DNA from: Chitinophagaceae bacterium
Lineage (GTDB): Bacteria > Bacteroidota > Bacteroidia > Chitinophagales > Chitinophagaceae
Direction of reading: 5' to 3'
Length of the DNA: 64,000 nt
Assembly (NCBI GenBank): GCA_024643655.1
Contig: JAHEMM010000002.1
Coordinates: 1 to 64,000, forward strand
The position numbers were made by a program, and so were the translations under genes. Numbering within the stretch: position 1 is the first letter of the stretch; every line of letters begins with the position of its first letter. Positions 1 through 8,928 of this stretch are shown piece by piece. The notes under the pieces are model-generated. The model had not been told where the DNA came from and made no database searches. It worked only from the letters and a program-made list of their open reading frames with translations.

Positions 1-893
1 CTTTGATTGGTGCTAACGGAAAAGGAAAATCTACATTACTTCGAATTATAGCTGGTGTTGAAAATTTTTCAATCGGAGAACGAAAATGGGGACATAATGT
101 AGAAGAAAGTTTTTATGCGCAGCATCAGCTGGAAGCATTAAATGTTGAAAATACCATCCTTGATGAAATGAAAGAATGTGGTAGTCAGATGAATGATCTC
201 GAATTAAGAGGACTATTAGGCTGTTTCCTATTTAGTGGTGATGATGCTGACAAAAAAATAAAAATATTGAGTGGTGGAGAAAAAGCCAGAGTAGCATTAG
301 CAAAAGTAATTGTAAGCAAGGCCAACTTCCTGATGCTCGATGAGCCTACAAACCACCTGGACATGCATAGCTGTGATTTATTAATTGACTCCTTAAAAAA
401 ATATGAAGGCAGTATGATCCTTGTAAGTCACGACCGTTATTTTGTTTCGAAAACAGCAAATAAAATATGGGAAATTGTTGATCATGAAATAAAAGAATTT
501 AAAGGCGGCTATGAAGAATGGGTAAGTTGGAAAGAAAGAATGGCATTACAGAAAAAAGAAAAGGAAACAGAAAAAAAAACAGTTACAGCACCTAAAAAAG
601 TGGAGGCCCCAGCACCTGTTCAAAAATCTGTTTATACAGCTATAGATAAAGAAGCAAAAAAGGAATTACAAAAAGTGCAGAAACAGTTTCAGCAACTTGA
701 GGAAAAGATTGCAATATTGAATATAAAAAAAACAGCATTAGAAGCTTCGCTAACTGACCCTGCTATTTATTCAGAAAAATCAAAATTTATAGAGGCTGAA
801 AATGCTTATAAAAAAGCAGAAAATGAATTGTCGATTCTCAATGCTGATTATGAAAAAGTTTTTGAGAAAATTATGGAGTTAGAGAAAAAATAA
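1..893 (+). CDS. ABC-F family ATP-binding protein, C-terminal part (5' end outside window)
   Basis: This is the second nucleotide-binding domain and tail of an ABC-F protein, a soluble family without membrane segments whose members act on ribosomes in translation or antibiotic protection. In the fragment, Walker A 'GANGKGKST' is at about residues 3-11, the signature 'LSGGEKARVAL' at 89-99, Walker B 'FLMLDEPTNHLD' at 109-120 and the H-loop 'SHDR' at 142-145. 'EPTNHLD' is the ABC-F hallmark. Residues 190-296 are Lys/Glu/Ala-rich and end in a predicted coiled coil, like the C-terminal extension of Uup/YfmR-type members. The TTG at position 3 is an internal Leu codon, not a start; the linker and first ATPase domain lie to the left. 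A strong hairpin terminator follows. The subfamily cannot be decided from this half. Confidence 0.93.
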   Translation, partial: LIGANGKGKSTLLRIIAGVENFSIGERKWGHNVEESFYAQHQLEALNVENTILDEMKECGSQMNDLELRGLLGCFLFSGDDADKKIKILSGGEKARVALAKVIVSKANFLMLDEPTNHLDMHSCDLLIDSLKKYEGSMILVSHDRYFVSKTANKIWEIVDHEIKEFKGGYEEWVSWKERMALQKKEKETEKKTVTAPKKVEAPAPVQKSVYTAIDKEAKKELQKVQKQFQQLEEKIAILNIKKTALEASLTDPAIYSEKSKFIEAENAYKKAENELSILNADYEKVFEKIMELEKK

Positions 894-918
894 ACTTTTC
901 TCCTCATAGAAAATCATG

Positions 919-950
919 AAAGAAAGCAGCTCTGAGCTGCTTTCTTTATT
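919..950 (+). terminator. Rho-independent terminator after the ABC-F gene
   Basis: A perfect 13-bp stem (AAAGAAAGCAGCT / AGCTGCTTTCTTT) with a 3-nt loop lies 25 bases after the ABC-F stop, and its right arm runs into a T-rich tail. Confidence 0.85.
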
Positions 951-1001
951 TATAGCAAAAATTAAAAAAAAGTGTAACTTTTCATACTTAAACCGCGGCA
1001 A

Positions 1002-2744
1002 ATGAAATCTCCACTTCTTTTATTGTCTCTGCTTGCCTTATTAACTGCATCCCTGGCATTCAGATTAAAGGAAATCGTCACAAAGAAAACCCAAACATTA
1101 TCAATTGTAGAAAACAAAAAAAAGAATATAGTCCGCTGCGGGCCGGACTGGAAGGCTTTGAAGAAATGGATGAACGAATCTGATATCCCTCCTATTCCCG
1201 GAGCAGGATCATACAAATGGAAAATAAGTACTACTAATGATAGTGCACAATTCTATTTTAATCAGGGTGTCAATATGTATTACAGCTTTCATATAATTGA
1301 AGCAATGGCTTCTTTTAAAAAAGCAGCAAAGTTTGATGCTTCCAATGGAATGTTATATTGGGCACAGGCATTGGCTTTTGGCCCCAATATCAATGATTTA
1401 GGCTACGCTGCTTCGCCAGATGCATTATTAGCAATTGAAAAAGCCATGGAGCAAATGGATTTTGCAACTGATAAAGAAAAAATGCTTATTCAAGCTCAGA
1501 GATTACGTTATTCAACTGATTCAACAAAAAGCAGGGAGAGTTTAAATCAGCTTTATGTTGATAAAATGAAAGAAGCCTATCAAAAATATCCAATTGATGC
1601 AGATATCGCAGCACTATATGCTGATGCACTTATGCTTCAGCATCCCTGGGACTTATGGAAAATAGACGGTACATCTAAACCATGGACACCGTTAATAAGA
1701 GAAGTTTTAGAAAAGCTTTTGATCAGAACACCAGATCATCCAGGAGCAAATCATTATTATATCCATGTTATGGAACCATCTCCTTTTGCTTATCTGGCAA
1801 TACCAAGTGCAGACAGGCTCGGCAAGTTAACACCAGGACTTTCACATACCGTACATATGCCTTCTCATATTTATCTGCGAACAGGTGATTATGAAAAAGG
1901 GGTTGCAGTAAACGAAGAGGCAGTGAAAAGTTATAAAAAAATAATTCCATTATATGCACCGGTCACCGGAAATGATTTTTTATATATTATTCATAACCTG
2001 CATATGCAAACCAATAATGCAATGTTAGCGGGACGATCAGCTTATTCCAATATATCAGCAAAAGAAACAGTAAAAAGTATTCCAACTGATTATTTAGGTA
2101 TCCCCGATGCATTGGGCAATTATGTGCAATATATTTATATGACTCCGGTTCTTGTTGATATACGTTTTGGCAATTGGAATAATTTATTAAATCAGGCTAA
2201 GCCCGAAACAACCATGACCTATGCGAACATCCTTTATCATTTTGGCCGGGGCATGGCATTTGCCCACCAAAATGATTTGATAAGTTCATATAAAGAATTA
2301 GCAAAATTGCAAGAACTAATGAAGGATAGTGTACTCACAATTCCACTAAGTCCATTTTCTGCTGCTATTGATGGTGCTGTAATAGCAAAAAGTATACTGA
2401 AGGGTTCAATCGCATTAAAAGAAAATAAATTCAACGAAGCTATTGCAGCATTTAAATTGGCTGTAACAACTGAGGAAAATATGGTTTACAATGAGCCAAG
2501 GGACTGGCTATTAAATCCAAAACATTATCTCGGTGATGCTTTTATTAAAGCTGGACGATTAGCTGAAGCAAAGGATATACTTCTGAAAGACCTGGAGAAT
2601 AATAAAGAAAATGGATGGGCATTATTTGGGCTTTGGCAAATTCTGATAAAAGAAAAGAAAATAGATGATGCCAATAATATGATTGTTCGTTTCAGAAAAT
2701 CATTTGATAAGGCCGATATTAAAATATATGGCCCGGTATTCTGA
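1002..2744 (+). CDS. Secreted TPR-repeat protein with His-rich motifs
   Basis: This 580-residue protein has an N-terminal signal peptide (MKSPLLLLSLLALLTASLAF). Helical repeats of TPR type follow, seen for instance around residues 83-115 ('AQFYFNQGVNMYYSFHIIEAMASFKKAAKFD') and again at about 430-570. The centre holds two conspicuous histidine motifs, 'HYYIHVMEP' near residue 250 and 'HTVHMPSHIYLRTGDY' near 283. I recall this pairing from a family of secreted bacterial TPR proteins without an assigned reaction, and the His residues could bind a metal (inference). The gene stands alone after a terminator. Its stop codon directly abuts the stop of the convergent hutG gene. Function unknown. Confidence 0.88.
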   Translation: MKSPLLLLSLLALLTASLAFRLKEIVTKKTQTLSIVENKKKNIVRCGPDWKALKKWMNESDIPPIPGAGSYKWKISTTNDSAQFYFNQGVNMYYSFHIIEAMASFKKAAKFDASNGMLYWAQALAFGPNINDLGYAASPDALLAIEKAMEQMDFATDKEKMLIQAQRLRYSTDSTKSRESLNQLYVDKMKEAYQKYPIDADIAALYADALMLQHPWDLWKIDGTSKPWTPLIREVLEKLLIRTPDHPGANHYYIHVMEPSPFAYLAIPSADRLGKLTPGLSHTVHMPSHIYLRTGDYEKGVAVNEEAVKSYKKIIPLYAPVTGNDFLYIIHNLHMQTNNAMLAGRSAYSNISAKETVKSIPTDYLGIPDALGNYVQYIYMTPVLVDIRFGNWNNLLNQAKPETTMTYANILYHFGRGMAFAHQNDLISSYKELAKLQELMKDSVLTIPLSPFSAAIDGAVIAKSILKGSIALKENKFNEAIAAFKLAVTTEENMVYNEPRDWLLNPKHYLGDAFIKAGRLAEAKDILLKDLENNKENGWALFGLWQILIKEKKIDDANNMIVRFRKSFDKADIKIYGPVF

Positions 2745-3845
2745 TCAGATTGAATTACCTTTTATAAAGTCACTTACAAGGTAACTTATCAATTTACCAC
2801 TGGTAGCATCTGTTCGGCCATCACTTAACCTTGTTGCTCCTTCACAAATATGCAGGTAAGCAGGCTTACTATCTGCTGCAGCAAAAGAAACATATTGTCG
2901 GGCCATTGAAGGTGTTATACCAACCGGTGTCATAGCGCTACTTAATGTATTTTGAATGGCATCCAGGTCAAGATCAATACCTGTCAATGTATCTTCTGTA
3001 AATCCTGTTGCATGAGAAACGGCTTGCATAAACGTTCTTTTTTCATGTACAAAAATGTCTTCAAACGTAATACAATCAATAAATGGATTATTCACAATAT
3101 CGATCCACACATTTTGAGGTATATAATTTTCATGCAAACCAATGACACAATATTTCTGCAAATAACCATCTTCTTCAGCATATCGGAAAGCGTTACCACT
3201 ATGTCTTCCTTCCATTGGTCTATAATCAGCATGCGTATCCAAATTAATACAATTAATCTGCGCCAATTGTAATACACCAGCTTTATGCCATCCCTTAGAA
3301 CTTCCTTTTACCAAAGGATATGTATTATTATGACCACCGCCGATAACTATAGGAATCTTTTTTGATTCAGTAATGATTTTGGCCAGATGTTCTACTTCAT
3401 CGTCTACAGCAATAACAGCATGTCTGAATGCTTCAATCTTCTCTTCTTCACTTTTTGCAGTTGTATCTATCAGATATTGAATATCACCAAAATCAAAATG
3501 GCCAATTAATAAGACATTTCCTCCGTCGAAAAAATCATTGCTTTGAATATTGAGAAAACTCTGCATAAATGGTATCCATAGAGTATCAGCACCACCTATA
3601 CCAAGATTTCCCTTTACTCCAAGATCTTCAGGCACACCAAACAAAACATACTTTGCAGTTGAATTAGCTATAGATGCAGCTAAATCCGTCACATCATGTA
3701 GCACTTCAACTCTCTCACCTACCTTGGTTTCAAACCTTCGGATCTTTGTCAGCGACAAAACATCTTCTTTACTGTATACTTTAAGATGTTTCATCTCTTG
3801 TATAATAACCTCTTGCATTGTTGTATTAATTTCCAAGTTTTCCAT
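2745..3845 (-). CDS. hutG: Formimidoylglutamase (arginase/ureohydrolase family)
   Basis: It probably hydrolyses N-formimidoyl-L-glutamate to glutamate and formamide, the last step of one histidine degradation route. The ureohydrolase fold is shown by 'GGGH' (169-172), 'DTHAD' (203-207) and 'DLDLD' (291-295), which together supply the His and Asp ligands of a binuclear manganese site. The first 60 residues are an extension with no recognised motif. The context (FTCD and hutI directly upstream on the same strand) favours formimidoylglutamase over agmatinase or arginase. The start overlaps the FTCD end by 20 bases, suggesting translational coupling; an internal Met at residue 10 would give a shorter overlap. 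The motifs are intact. The exact substrate rests on context. Confidence 0.85.
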   Translation of the reverse strand: MENLEINTTMQEVIIQEMKHLKVYSKEDVLSLTKIRRFETKVGERVEVLHDVTDLAASIANSTAKYVLFGVPEDLGVKGNLGIGGADTLWIPFMQSFLNIQSNDFFDGGNVLLIGHFDFGDIQYLIDTTAKSEEEKIEAFRHAVIAVDDEVEHLAKIITESKKIPIVIGGGHNNTYPLVKGSSKGWHKAGVLQLAQINCINLDTHADYRPMEGRHSGNAFRYAEEDGYLQKYCVIGLHENYIPQNVWIDIVNNPFIDCITFEDIFVHEKRTFMQAVSHATGFTEDTLTGIDLDLDAIQNTLSSAMTPVGITPSMARQYVSFAAADSKPAYLHICEGATRLSDGRTDATSGKLISYLVSDFIKGNSI

Positions 3846-5478
3846 CTACAATATTTAATATTTCTTGTTCTAAAGCTATGGTTTTGTTTTCAATTTCTTT
3901 TCCCTTCTGTAAAATATCGTTCACATATCCCTTGTCATCATAATCTGTAGCATTAATCCTAACATTCATAAAAGCACCCATCACGGCCGATCTGGCGCAT
4001 AATGCTCCTACACCAGCATCAGAAACCGAATTAGGATTTCCTATTTCAGCCATCGCTTTAATTACTATCATGCTATGGTAAGACAATTCCATTACTTTAT
4101 AAGGAATTTCAATTGCAAACTTAGTTGCAGCCTGAATAGCATTCGTTCTTATTACTTTTTCCTCATTTGTTGATTTGGGCAACCCAAACGCATCCATTAT
4201 TTTATTAAAGGCTTTTGTATCTGCATCCACCAAATTGATTAGTTCACTTTTAAAGGATTCACCTTTTTCTGCCCATTCACTGAATTCTTCCCATCGGTCA
4301 TCCCATCCTCTTTTGTGCGATGAAAGATTTGCTACCATCGTTGCTAAAGAAATACCTAAAGCTCCTACATAAGCGGCTATTGAGCCACCACCCGGGGCAG
4401 GGCTTTCACTAGCCGTTTCATCAGCAAAATCAACCAATGTCATATTCACCAACTTACTATCACTTTCTTTTTTCAATAAATATTCAATTACTCTTTCTTC
4501 GGGCTTGAAAGGACTCAGCTCATCTAATCCCATCGACTTTACAGCTATCTTAATTAATTCTTTTTCTGAAACACCAATAGATCGTTTTTGCTTTTTTAGA
4601 AAATATTTTCCTGCATCGGTTAATGATTTCAACGGTACAAGCCCAACCAATTCACTACCCGTTACTCTTATACCTCTTGCATCTGCTCTTTTACAAACTT
4701 CATCAAAAGCAATATGCACCGGTACGGTATTAATATTTGTAAGGTTCATTGATATCTGTGCTACACCATATTCTTCAATGAACCAGCCAATGGCTTTCAC
4801 CGACTTCAATGTTCCTGGCTTATTTACTTTTACTCCGTTTTCTTCTACATTTCTTCCAGCTTCTCTTACATCGAAAGCAATCGCATTGGCTCGTCTGGTT
4901 GATGTTGTATTAAGATTAATATTATACGCTACTAAAAAGTCTCTGGCTCCAATCACAGTTCCGCCTCGCTTCGCATCAAACTCTGCAGGGCCAAAATCAG
5001 GTTTCCATTCCGGTTGTTTTATTTTTTTGAAAAAACCTTCGTACTCACCGGCTCGTATCACCGATAAGTTATTCCTGCTCTTATCAGGTTGTGCAGCTTC
5101 ATATAAATAAACAGGTATTTGCAACTCATTCCCTACTTTTTCAGCTAAGCGTTGAGCATATTTAGCTGTCTCTTCCATTGATATATCAGCAATCGGAATC
5201 AAAGGGCAAACATCTGTGGCTCCCATTCTTGGATGCTCCCCTTTATGTTTACTCATATCAATCAACTCGCCGGCTTTTTTAATAGCAAGAAACGCTGCTT
5301 CTATCACTGCTTCCGGATTCCCTACCATTGTAACAACAGTTCTGTTAGTTGCTTTTCCAGGATCTACATTGAGTAATCGAACACCTTCAACCAACTCAAT
5401 CTGGTCGGTAATTTGCTTGATGATATGCATGTCATTCCCTTCGCTGAAATTGGGAACACATTCTATTATTTGTGGCAT
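3826..5478 (-). CDS. ftcD: Bifunctional glutamate formimidoyltransferase / formimidoyl-THF cyclodeaminase
   Basis: This 550-residue fusion moves the formimino group of formimidoylglutamate to tetrahydrofolate and then cyclodeaminates it to 5,10-methenyl-THF and ammonia. The transferase part covers about residues 1-330. It begins 'IIECVPNFSEG' and carries 'KHKGEHPRMGATDVCPL', in which His82 matches the catalytic His82 described for the mammalian enzyme. The cyclodeaminase domain covers about 345-550 and has the glycine-rich 'PAPGGGSIAAYVGALG' near 360. The length matches animal-type fused FTCD. It is the middle gene of a minus-strand hutI-ftcD-hutG unit, 107 bases after hutI and overlapping hutG. 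Both active-site regions look intact. Confidence 0.95.
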   Translation of the reverse strand: MPQIIECVPNFSEGNDMHIIKQITDQIELVEGVRLLNVDPGKATNRTVVTMVGNPEAVIEAAFLAIKKAGELIDMSKHKGEHPRMGATDVCPLIPIADISMEETAKYAQRLAEKVGNELQIPVYLYEAAQPDKSRNNLSVIRAGEYEGFFKKIKQPEWKPDFGPAEFDAKRGGTVIGARDFLVAYNINLNTTSTRRANAIAFDVREAGRNVEENGVKVNKPGTLKSVKAIGWFIEEYGVAQISMNLTNINTVPVHIAFDEVCKRADARGIRVTGSELVGLVPLKSLTDAGKYFLKKQKRSIGVSEKELIKIAVKSMGLDELSPFKPEERVIEYLLKKESDSKLVNMTLVDFADETASESPAPGGGSIAAYVGALGISLATMVANLSSHKRGWDDRWEEFSEWAEKGESFKSELINLVDADTKAFNKIMDAFGLPKSTNEEKVIRTNAIQAATKFAIEIPYKVMELSYHSMIVIKAMAEIGNPNSVSDAGVGALCARSAVMGAFMNVRINATDYDDKGYVNDILQKGKEIENKTIALEQEILNIVDGKLGN

Positions 5479-5585
5479 ATTTTTTTGTTTATCCTGCTAA
5501 GGTATTGTTTGTGGTTGAATTTTATAGCCAACAATAATACTAACCTGAATAGCAATAAGTTCCATTTTTGCTCTTTGCAAGTAAA

Positions 5586-6824
5586 TTAAACCCACTCACC
5601 ACCAATCATCACTCTGTCTATCAGATCAGAACCAAAGGCATAAGGCAGATAAGCTAAAGATGGAATAGATTTCGTCAAAATAAGATTTGCTTTTTTCCCA
5701 ACCATAATACTTCCCACTTCATTTTCAAGCTCCATTGCAAAAGCGCCATTGATTGTTGAAGCATTAATTACTTCTTCCGGCAACATTTTCATCTGAATAC
5801 AACTCATTGCATTCACCAGATTCATGTTACCAGAAGGTGATGAACCTGGATTGTAATCTGTCGCCAATGCTATGGCGCATCCTGCATCAATTAAAGCTCT
5901 TGCGGGTTGAAATGGCATACGTAAAAAGAAAGCAGCCGTTGGTAATAATGTACCAATTGTATTTGAACTTGCTAAAGCAGCAATTGCATCATCATCCATT
6001 GTCTCCAGATGATCGACACTTACAGCCCCTAACTTTACTCCCACTTGTGTGCCCCCCGATAAGCTCAACTGATTGGCATGTATTTTAGGTTTTAATCCAT
6101 AATTCATTCCTGCCCTGCAGATTGTTTCAGTTTCTTCAGGAGAAAAGAACCCCGTTTCACAAAACACATCAATATAATCTGCCAGTTTTTCTTTCGCAAT
6201 TTCAGGCAGCATTTCATTGATGATGAGATCAATATAACCCTGATGATTTTCTTTATATTCAACAGGGAATGAATGTGCACCAAGAAAAGTTGCTTTGATT
6301 AAAAGTTTCGATTGTTCTTTTAGTCTTTTGATAACCCGAAGCATCTTCAATTCACCTTCTATAGACAATCCATAACCGCTTTTTATTTCAATTGCTCCGG
6401 TTCCCAGCTTACTAACTTCGATAATTCTTTTCCATGCCGAAGAAAACAATTCATCTTCAGATGCATCATTCAGTTTTCTTGCTGAATTTAAAATCCCACC
6501 ACCTCTTGCTGCAATATCTGCATAACTCAATCCCTTTATTTTATCAACAAACTCCTCCTCTCTGCTTGCGGCAAAAACTATATGTGTATGGCTATCACAC
6601 CATGCAGGCAATATAAATTTATCGGATGCATCTATAGTTGTTAGCGATGTAGATAAAGAAGAAGGATGAACATCCATGCTTCCAAAATCAACTATCATCC
6701 CATCTTCGATTATTAAATATGCGTTTTCAATACAAGGAAGTTCTGCTAATTCTTTTCCACGAAGAAGCTTATTCTCATTTCTTGTATTTATTAGCTTTTT
6801 AATATTAACTATTTCTATTCGCAT
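5586..6824 (-). CDS. hutI: Imidazolonepropionase
   Basis: HutI hydrolyses 4-imidazolone-5-propanoate to N-formimidoyl-L-glutamate, the substrate of the two downstream enzymes. It is an amidohydrolase-superfamily TIM barrel. The metal-binding HxH is in 'DSHTHIVFA' (His79, His81). Further ligand and substrate segments are 'KIHANQLSLSGG' (near 250), 'VDHLE' and 'ALATDYNPGSSPSGNM' (near 325). Its 412 residues are the usual family length. It is the promoter-proximal gene of the hutI-ftcD-hutG unit. A long inverted repeat 23-72 bases upstream of the start may control the unit. Histidine ammonia-lyase and urocanase genes are not in the window. Confidence 0.96.
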   Translation of the reverse strand: MRIEIVNIKKLINTRNENKLLRGKELAELPCIENAYLIIEDGMIVDFGSMDVHPSSLSTSLTTIDASDKFILPAWCDSHTHIVFAASREEEFVDKIKGLSYADIAARGGGILNSARKLNDASEDELFSSAWKRIIEVSKLGTGAIEIKSGYGLSIEGELKMLRVIKRLKEQSKLLIKATFLGAHSFPVEYKENHQGYIDLIINEMLPEIAKEKLADYIDVFCETGFFSPEETETICRAGMNYGLKPKIHANQLSLSGGTQVGVKLGAVSVDHLETMDDDAIAALASSNTIGTLLPTAAFFLRMPFQPARALIDAGCAIALATDYNPGSSPSGNMNLVNAMSCIQMKMLPEEVINASTINGAFAMELENEVGSIMVGKKANLILTKSIPSLAYLPYAFGSDLIDRVMIGGEWV

Positions 6825-6846
6825 TTTTTTTGTTTGATGTGCAGCA

Positions 6847-6896
6847 ATTTAATCTATTACATTTAAAATCCCGTGTCAAAATGTATTAGATTAAAT
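6847..6896. promoter_or_regulatory. Large inverted repeat upstream of hutI (possible operator)
   Basis: Two 18-base arms (6847-6864 and 6879-6896) are reverse complements except at one position and are separated by 14 bases. The right arm overlaps a second, perfect 13-base palindrome TAGATTAAATCTA (6887-6899). So the half-site TTTAATCTA or its complement occurs three times. The repeat is 23-72 bases before the hutI start. No T-run follows the arms on either strand, so a terminator is less likely than a binding site for a dimeric regulator. The regulator is not identified. Confidence 0.5.
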
Positions 6897-6932
6897 CTAT
6901 TTAAATTATTTGTCCTAAAGTTGAATAGCTAT

Positions 6933-7397
6933 TTACTTATTTGTTGAAATATTTGATTCTATTTTCCAACCAGATTTTTGCTTTCGATAAATTGACACCC
7001 AAGCATAATTCGACGTATCAATATATAGCTTCCCTAAACTATCAGGATAAGATAATATAACTTGCTTTTGAACAACCGCATATGCAAGAGAGCCATCTTC
7101 TGAGAATCTTATAAGAGGAGGTTGCACATCATCCCATTTAATAAACTCAACACTATTGAAATATGGTGTAATACGAGTCTTATTTTGTTCGATTGATAAA
7201 GTTCTTACTATTCCTTTATTTACTGAAATCATACTATCAGCAAATTCTGAAACAAAAAGATCAACATTTTTCTCAAAATGTGCTTTTCGTTCCATTTGTA
7301 ACATCTCCCTTATTTCCCTTTCATCTTTTAGAAGATCAGCTTTTTGATGACAAGAAAAAGTAAAAAAAACAAGGACACAAAAATATAGTTTTCCCAT
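6933..7397 (-). CDS. Small NTF2/SnoaL-like lipoprotein
   Basis: This 154-residue protein starts with a lipoprotein signal (MGKLYFCVLVFFTFSC, lipid-modified Cys16). The mature part resembles small DUF4440/SnoaL-like cone folds: an N-terminal helix ('REIREMLQMERKAHFEKNVDLFVSEFADSMISVNKG') is followed by beta strands ending in 'YAWVSIYRKQKSGWKIESNIST'. That 'W.I..' ending is typical of the fold. Such proteins range from enzymes to scaffolds, and no catalytic residue can be assigned. It lies between the thiolase terminator and hutI on the same strand and is probably transcribed independently of both. Confidence 0.75.
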   Translation of the reverse strand: MGKLYFCVLVFFTFSCHQKADLLKDEREIREMLQMERKAHFEKNVDLFVSEFADSMISVNKGIVRTLSIEQNKTRITPYFNSVEFIKWDDVQPPLIRFSEDGSLAYAVVQKQVILSYPDSLGKLYIDTSNYAWVSIYRKQKSGWKIESNISTNK

Positions 7398-7471
7398 TTT
7401 AAATATTTTTGAGTATAAATATCAAAAACAATATTTGATTATATGAGTAATTTATTTAAACGGTTTATAGC

Positions 7472-7500
7472 AAAAAAAACTCTCTGTAATAGAGAGTTTT
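7472..7500 (-). terminator. Rho-independent terminator after the thiolase gene
   Basis: A perfect 10-bp stem (AAAACTCTCT / AGAGAGTTTT, loop GTAAT) is followed on the minus strand by a run of T residues (complement of 7472-7479). It lies 23 bases past the thiolase stop. Confidence 0.85.
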
Positions 7501-7522
7501 AATATATCATTAAACTGTTTCT

Positions 7523-8704
7523 TTAGTCACAATTCTCAATAACCATTGCACTTGCACCTCCACCTCCATTACAAATGCCTGCTGCTCCATATTTAGCCTT
7601 GTTTGCTTTAAGTACGTTAATTAATGTGACAATTATTCTTGCTCCACTACATCCAAGAGGATGACCTATCGAAACAGCACCTCCATGCACATTTACTTTA
7701 GTAGGGTCAAGTTTCAAACGTTTTGTATTCTCAATTCCAACCACAGCAAATGCTTCATTCAATTCCCAGAAAGCAATGTCTTCCATTTTCAATCCTGCTT
7801 TTGCAACAGCTTTTGGTACCGCCAAAGATGGTGTTGTCGTAAACCATTCCGGAGCTTGTTCCGCATCTGCATATCCTCTAATTTTTGCAATTGGTTTTAA
7901 TCCAAGTTCATCCGCTTTTTCTTTACTCATCAAGACTAATGCGGCGGCGCCATCATTCATGGTAGATGCATTGGCTGCCGTAACCGTACCTTCTTTTTGA
8001 AAAGCCGGATTTAAGGTTGGTATTTTTTCAAACTTTACATTATATGGATCTTCATCTTTTGCAAAAACTATAGGATCTCCTTTTCGTTGTGGAATTTCGA
8101 CTGGTACGACTTCATTATCGAACAATCCTTTTTCCCAAGCGGACTGGCTTCGCTTATAACTTTCAATGGCAAATGCATCCTGGGCTTCACGACTTATTCC
8201 ACATTCTTTTGCACAAAGTTCTGCAGCATTACCCATTGCTTTTCCATCATACACATCTGTCAAACCATCTTTTGCTAATCCATCAATCATGGAGGTATTG
8301 CCATACTTACTTCCCCAACGTTGAGCATCATTATAAAACGGGACATTACTCATACTTTCCATCCCACCTGCCACTACAATATCTGCATCGCCCAATAAAA
8401 TACTTTGCGTTGCCTGTGCAATAGCTTTCATACCACTGGCACAAACCTTATTGATAGTCGTACAATTAACTTCATTGGGCAGACCTGCAAATTTTGATGC
8501 CTGTCTTGCAGGTGCCTGTCCAAGATTAGCTTGTAATACACAACCCATTAAAACATCCTGCACCTGATCACTATTTATTCCGGCTTTGCTGATTGCCGCT
8601 TTAATTGCTGTTGCACCTATTTGTGTTGCTGAAAATGCTTTTAAAGCCCCGCCAAAACTCCCCATAGGGGTACGAACTGCGGAAATAACATAAACTTCTT
8701 TCAT
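7523..8704 (-). CDS. Acetyl-CoA C-acetyltransferase (thiolase)
   Basis: A 393-residue thiolase that condenses two acetyl-CoA to acetoacetyl-CoA or performs the reverse, degradative cleavage. The nucleophile is Cys88 in 'NKVCASGMKA'. The catalytic His lies in 'HGGAVSIGHPLGCSGAR' and the second Cys in 'GICNGGGGASAMV' near the C-terminus. 'NEAFA' is also present. The length and the start 'EVYVISAVRTPMGSFGG' are typical for the acetoacetyl-CoA thiolase branch (AtoB/PhaA/ThlA), but the preferred chain length cannot be read from sequence alone. The gene is monocistronic: a terminator lies downstream and a divergent RRM gene upstream. Confidence 0.95.
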   Translation of the reverse strand: MKEVYVISAVRTPMGSFGGALKAFSATQIGATAIKAAISKAGINSDQVQDVLMGCVLQANLGQAPARQASKFAGLPNEVNCTTINKVCASGMKAIAQATQSILLGDADIVVAGGMESMSNVPFYNDAQRWGSKYGNTSMIDGLAKDGLTDVYDGKAMGNAAELCAKECGISREAQDAFAIESYKRSQSAWEKGLFDNEVVPVEIPQRKGDPIVFAKDEDPYNVKFEKIPTLNPAFQKEGTVTAANASTMNDGAAALVLMSKEKADELGLKPIAKIRGYADAEQAPEWFTTTPSLAVPKAVAKAGLKMEDIAFWELNEAFAVVGIENTKRLKLDPTKVNVHGGAVSIGHPLGCSGARIIVTLINVLKANKAKYGAAGICNGGGGASAMVIENCD

Positions 8705-8928
8705 ATAACTTAAAATTAGACTGCAAAGATACGAAATATGAATCCCTTAGATAAGCTCATGAATAAGAATGAACCAATGATAACCTCTCGATAATATAGT
8801 ATAAACTGAACAGCGTTAAAATCAAATTATTTTTTTGAGGATAAGCGGGGATTATTCAGACTTTCCCATTTTAACTCAATCAATTAGTATTTACCGATTT
8901 CTTATGTACATTTGTCAAAATCAATTTC

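Noticed and set aside
4505-5110. 201-aa plus-strand ORF opposite ftcD
   Set aside because: Shadow ORF; the opposite strand encodes a complete, motif-rich FTCD.
8907-8914. TACATTTG, a match to the Bacteroidota -7 promoter element, before the RRM gene
   Set aside because: It would place the transcript start only a few bases from the ATG, and no -33 TTTG is present at the right distance.
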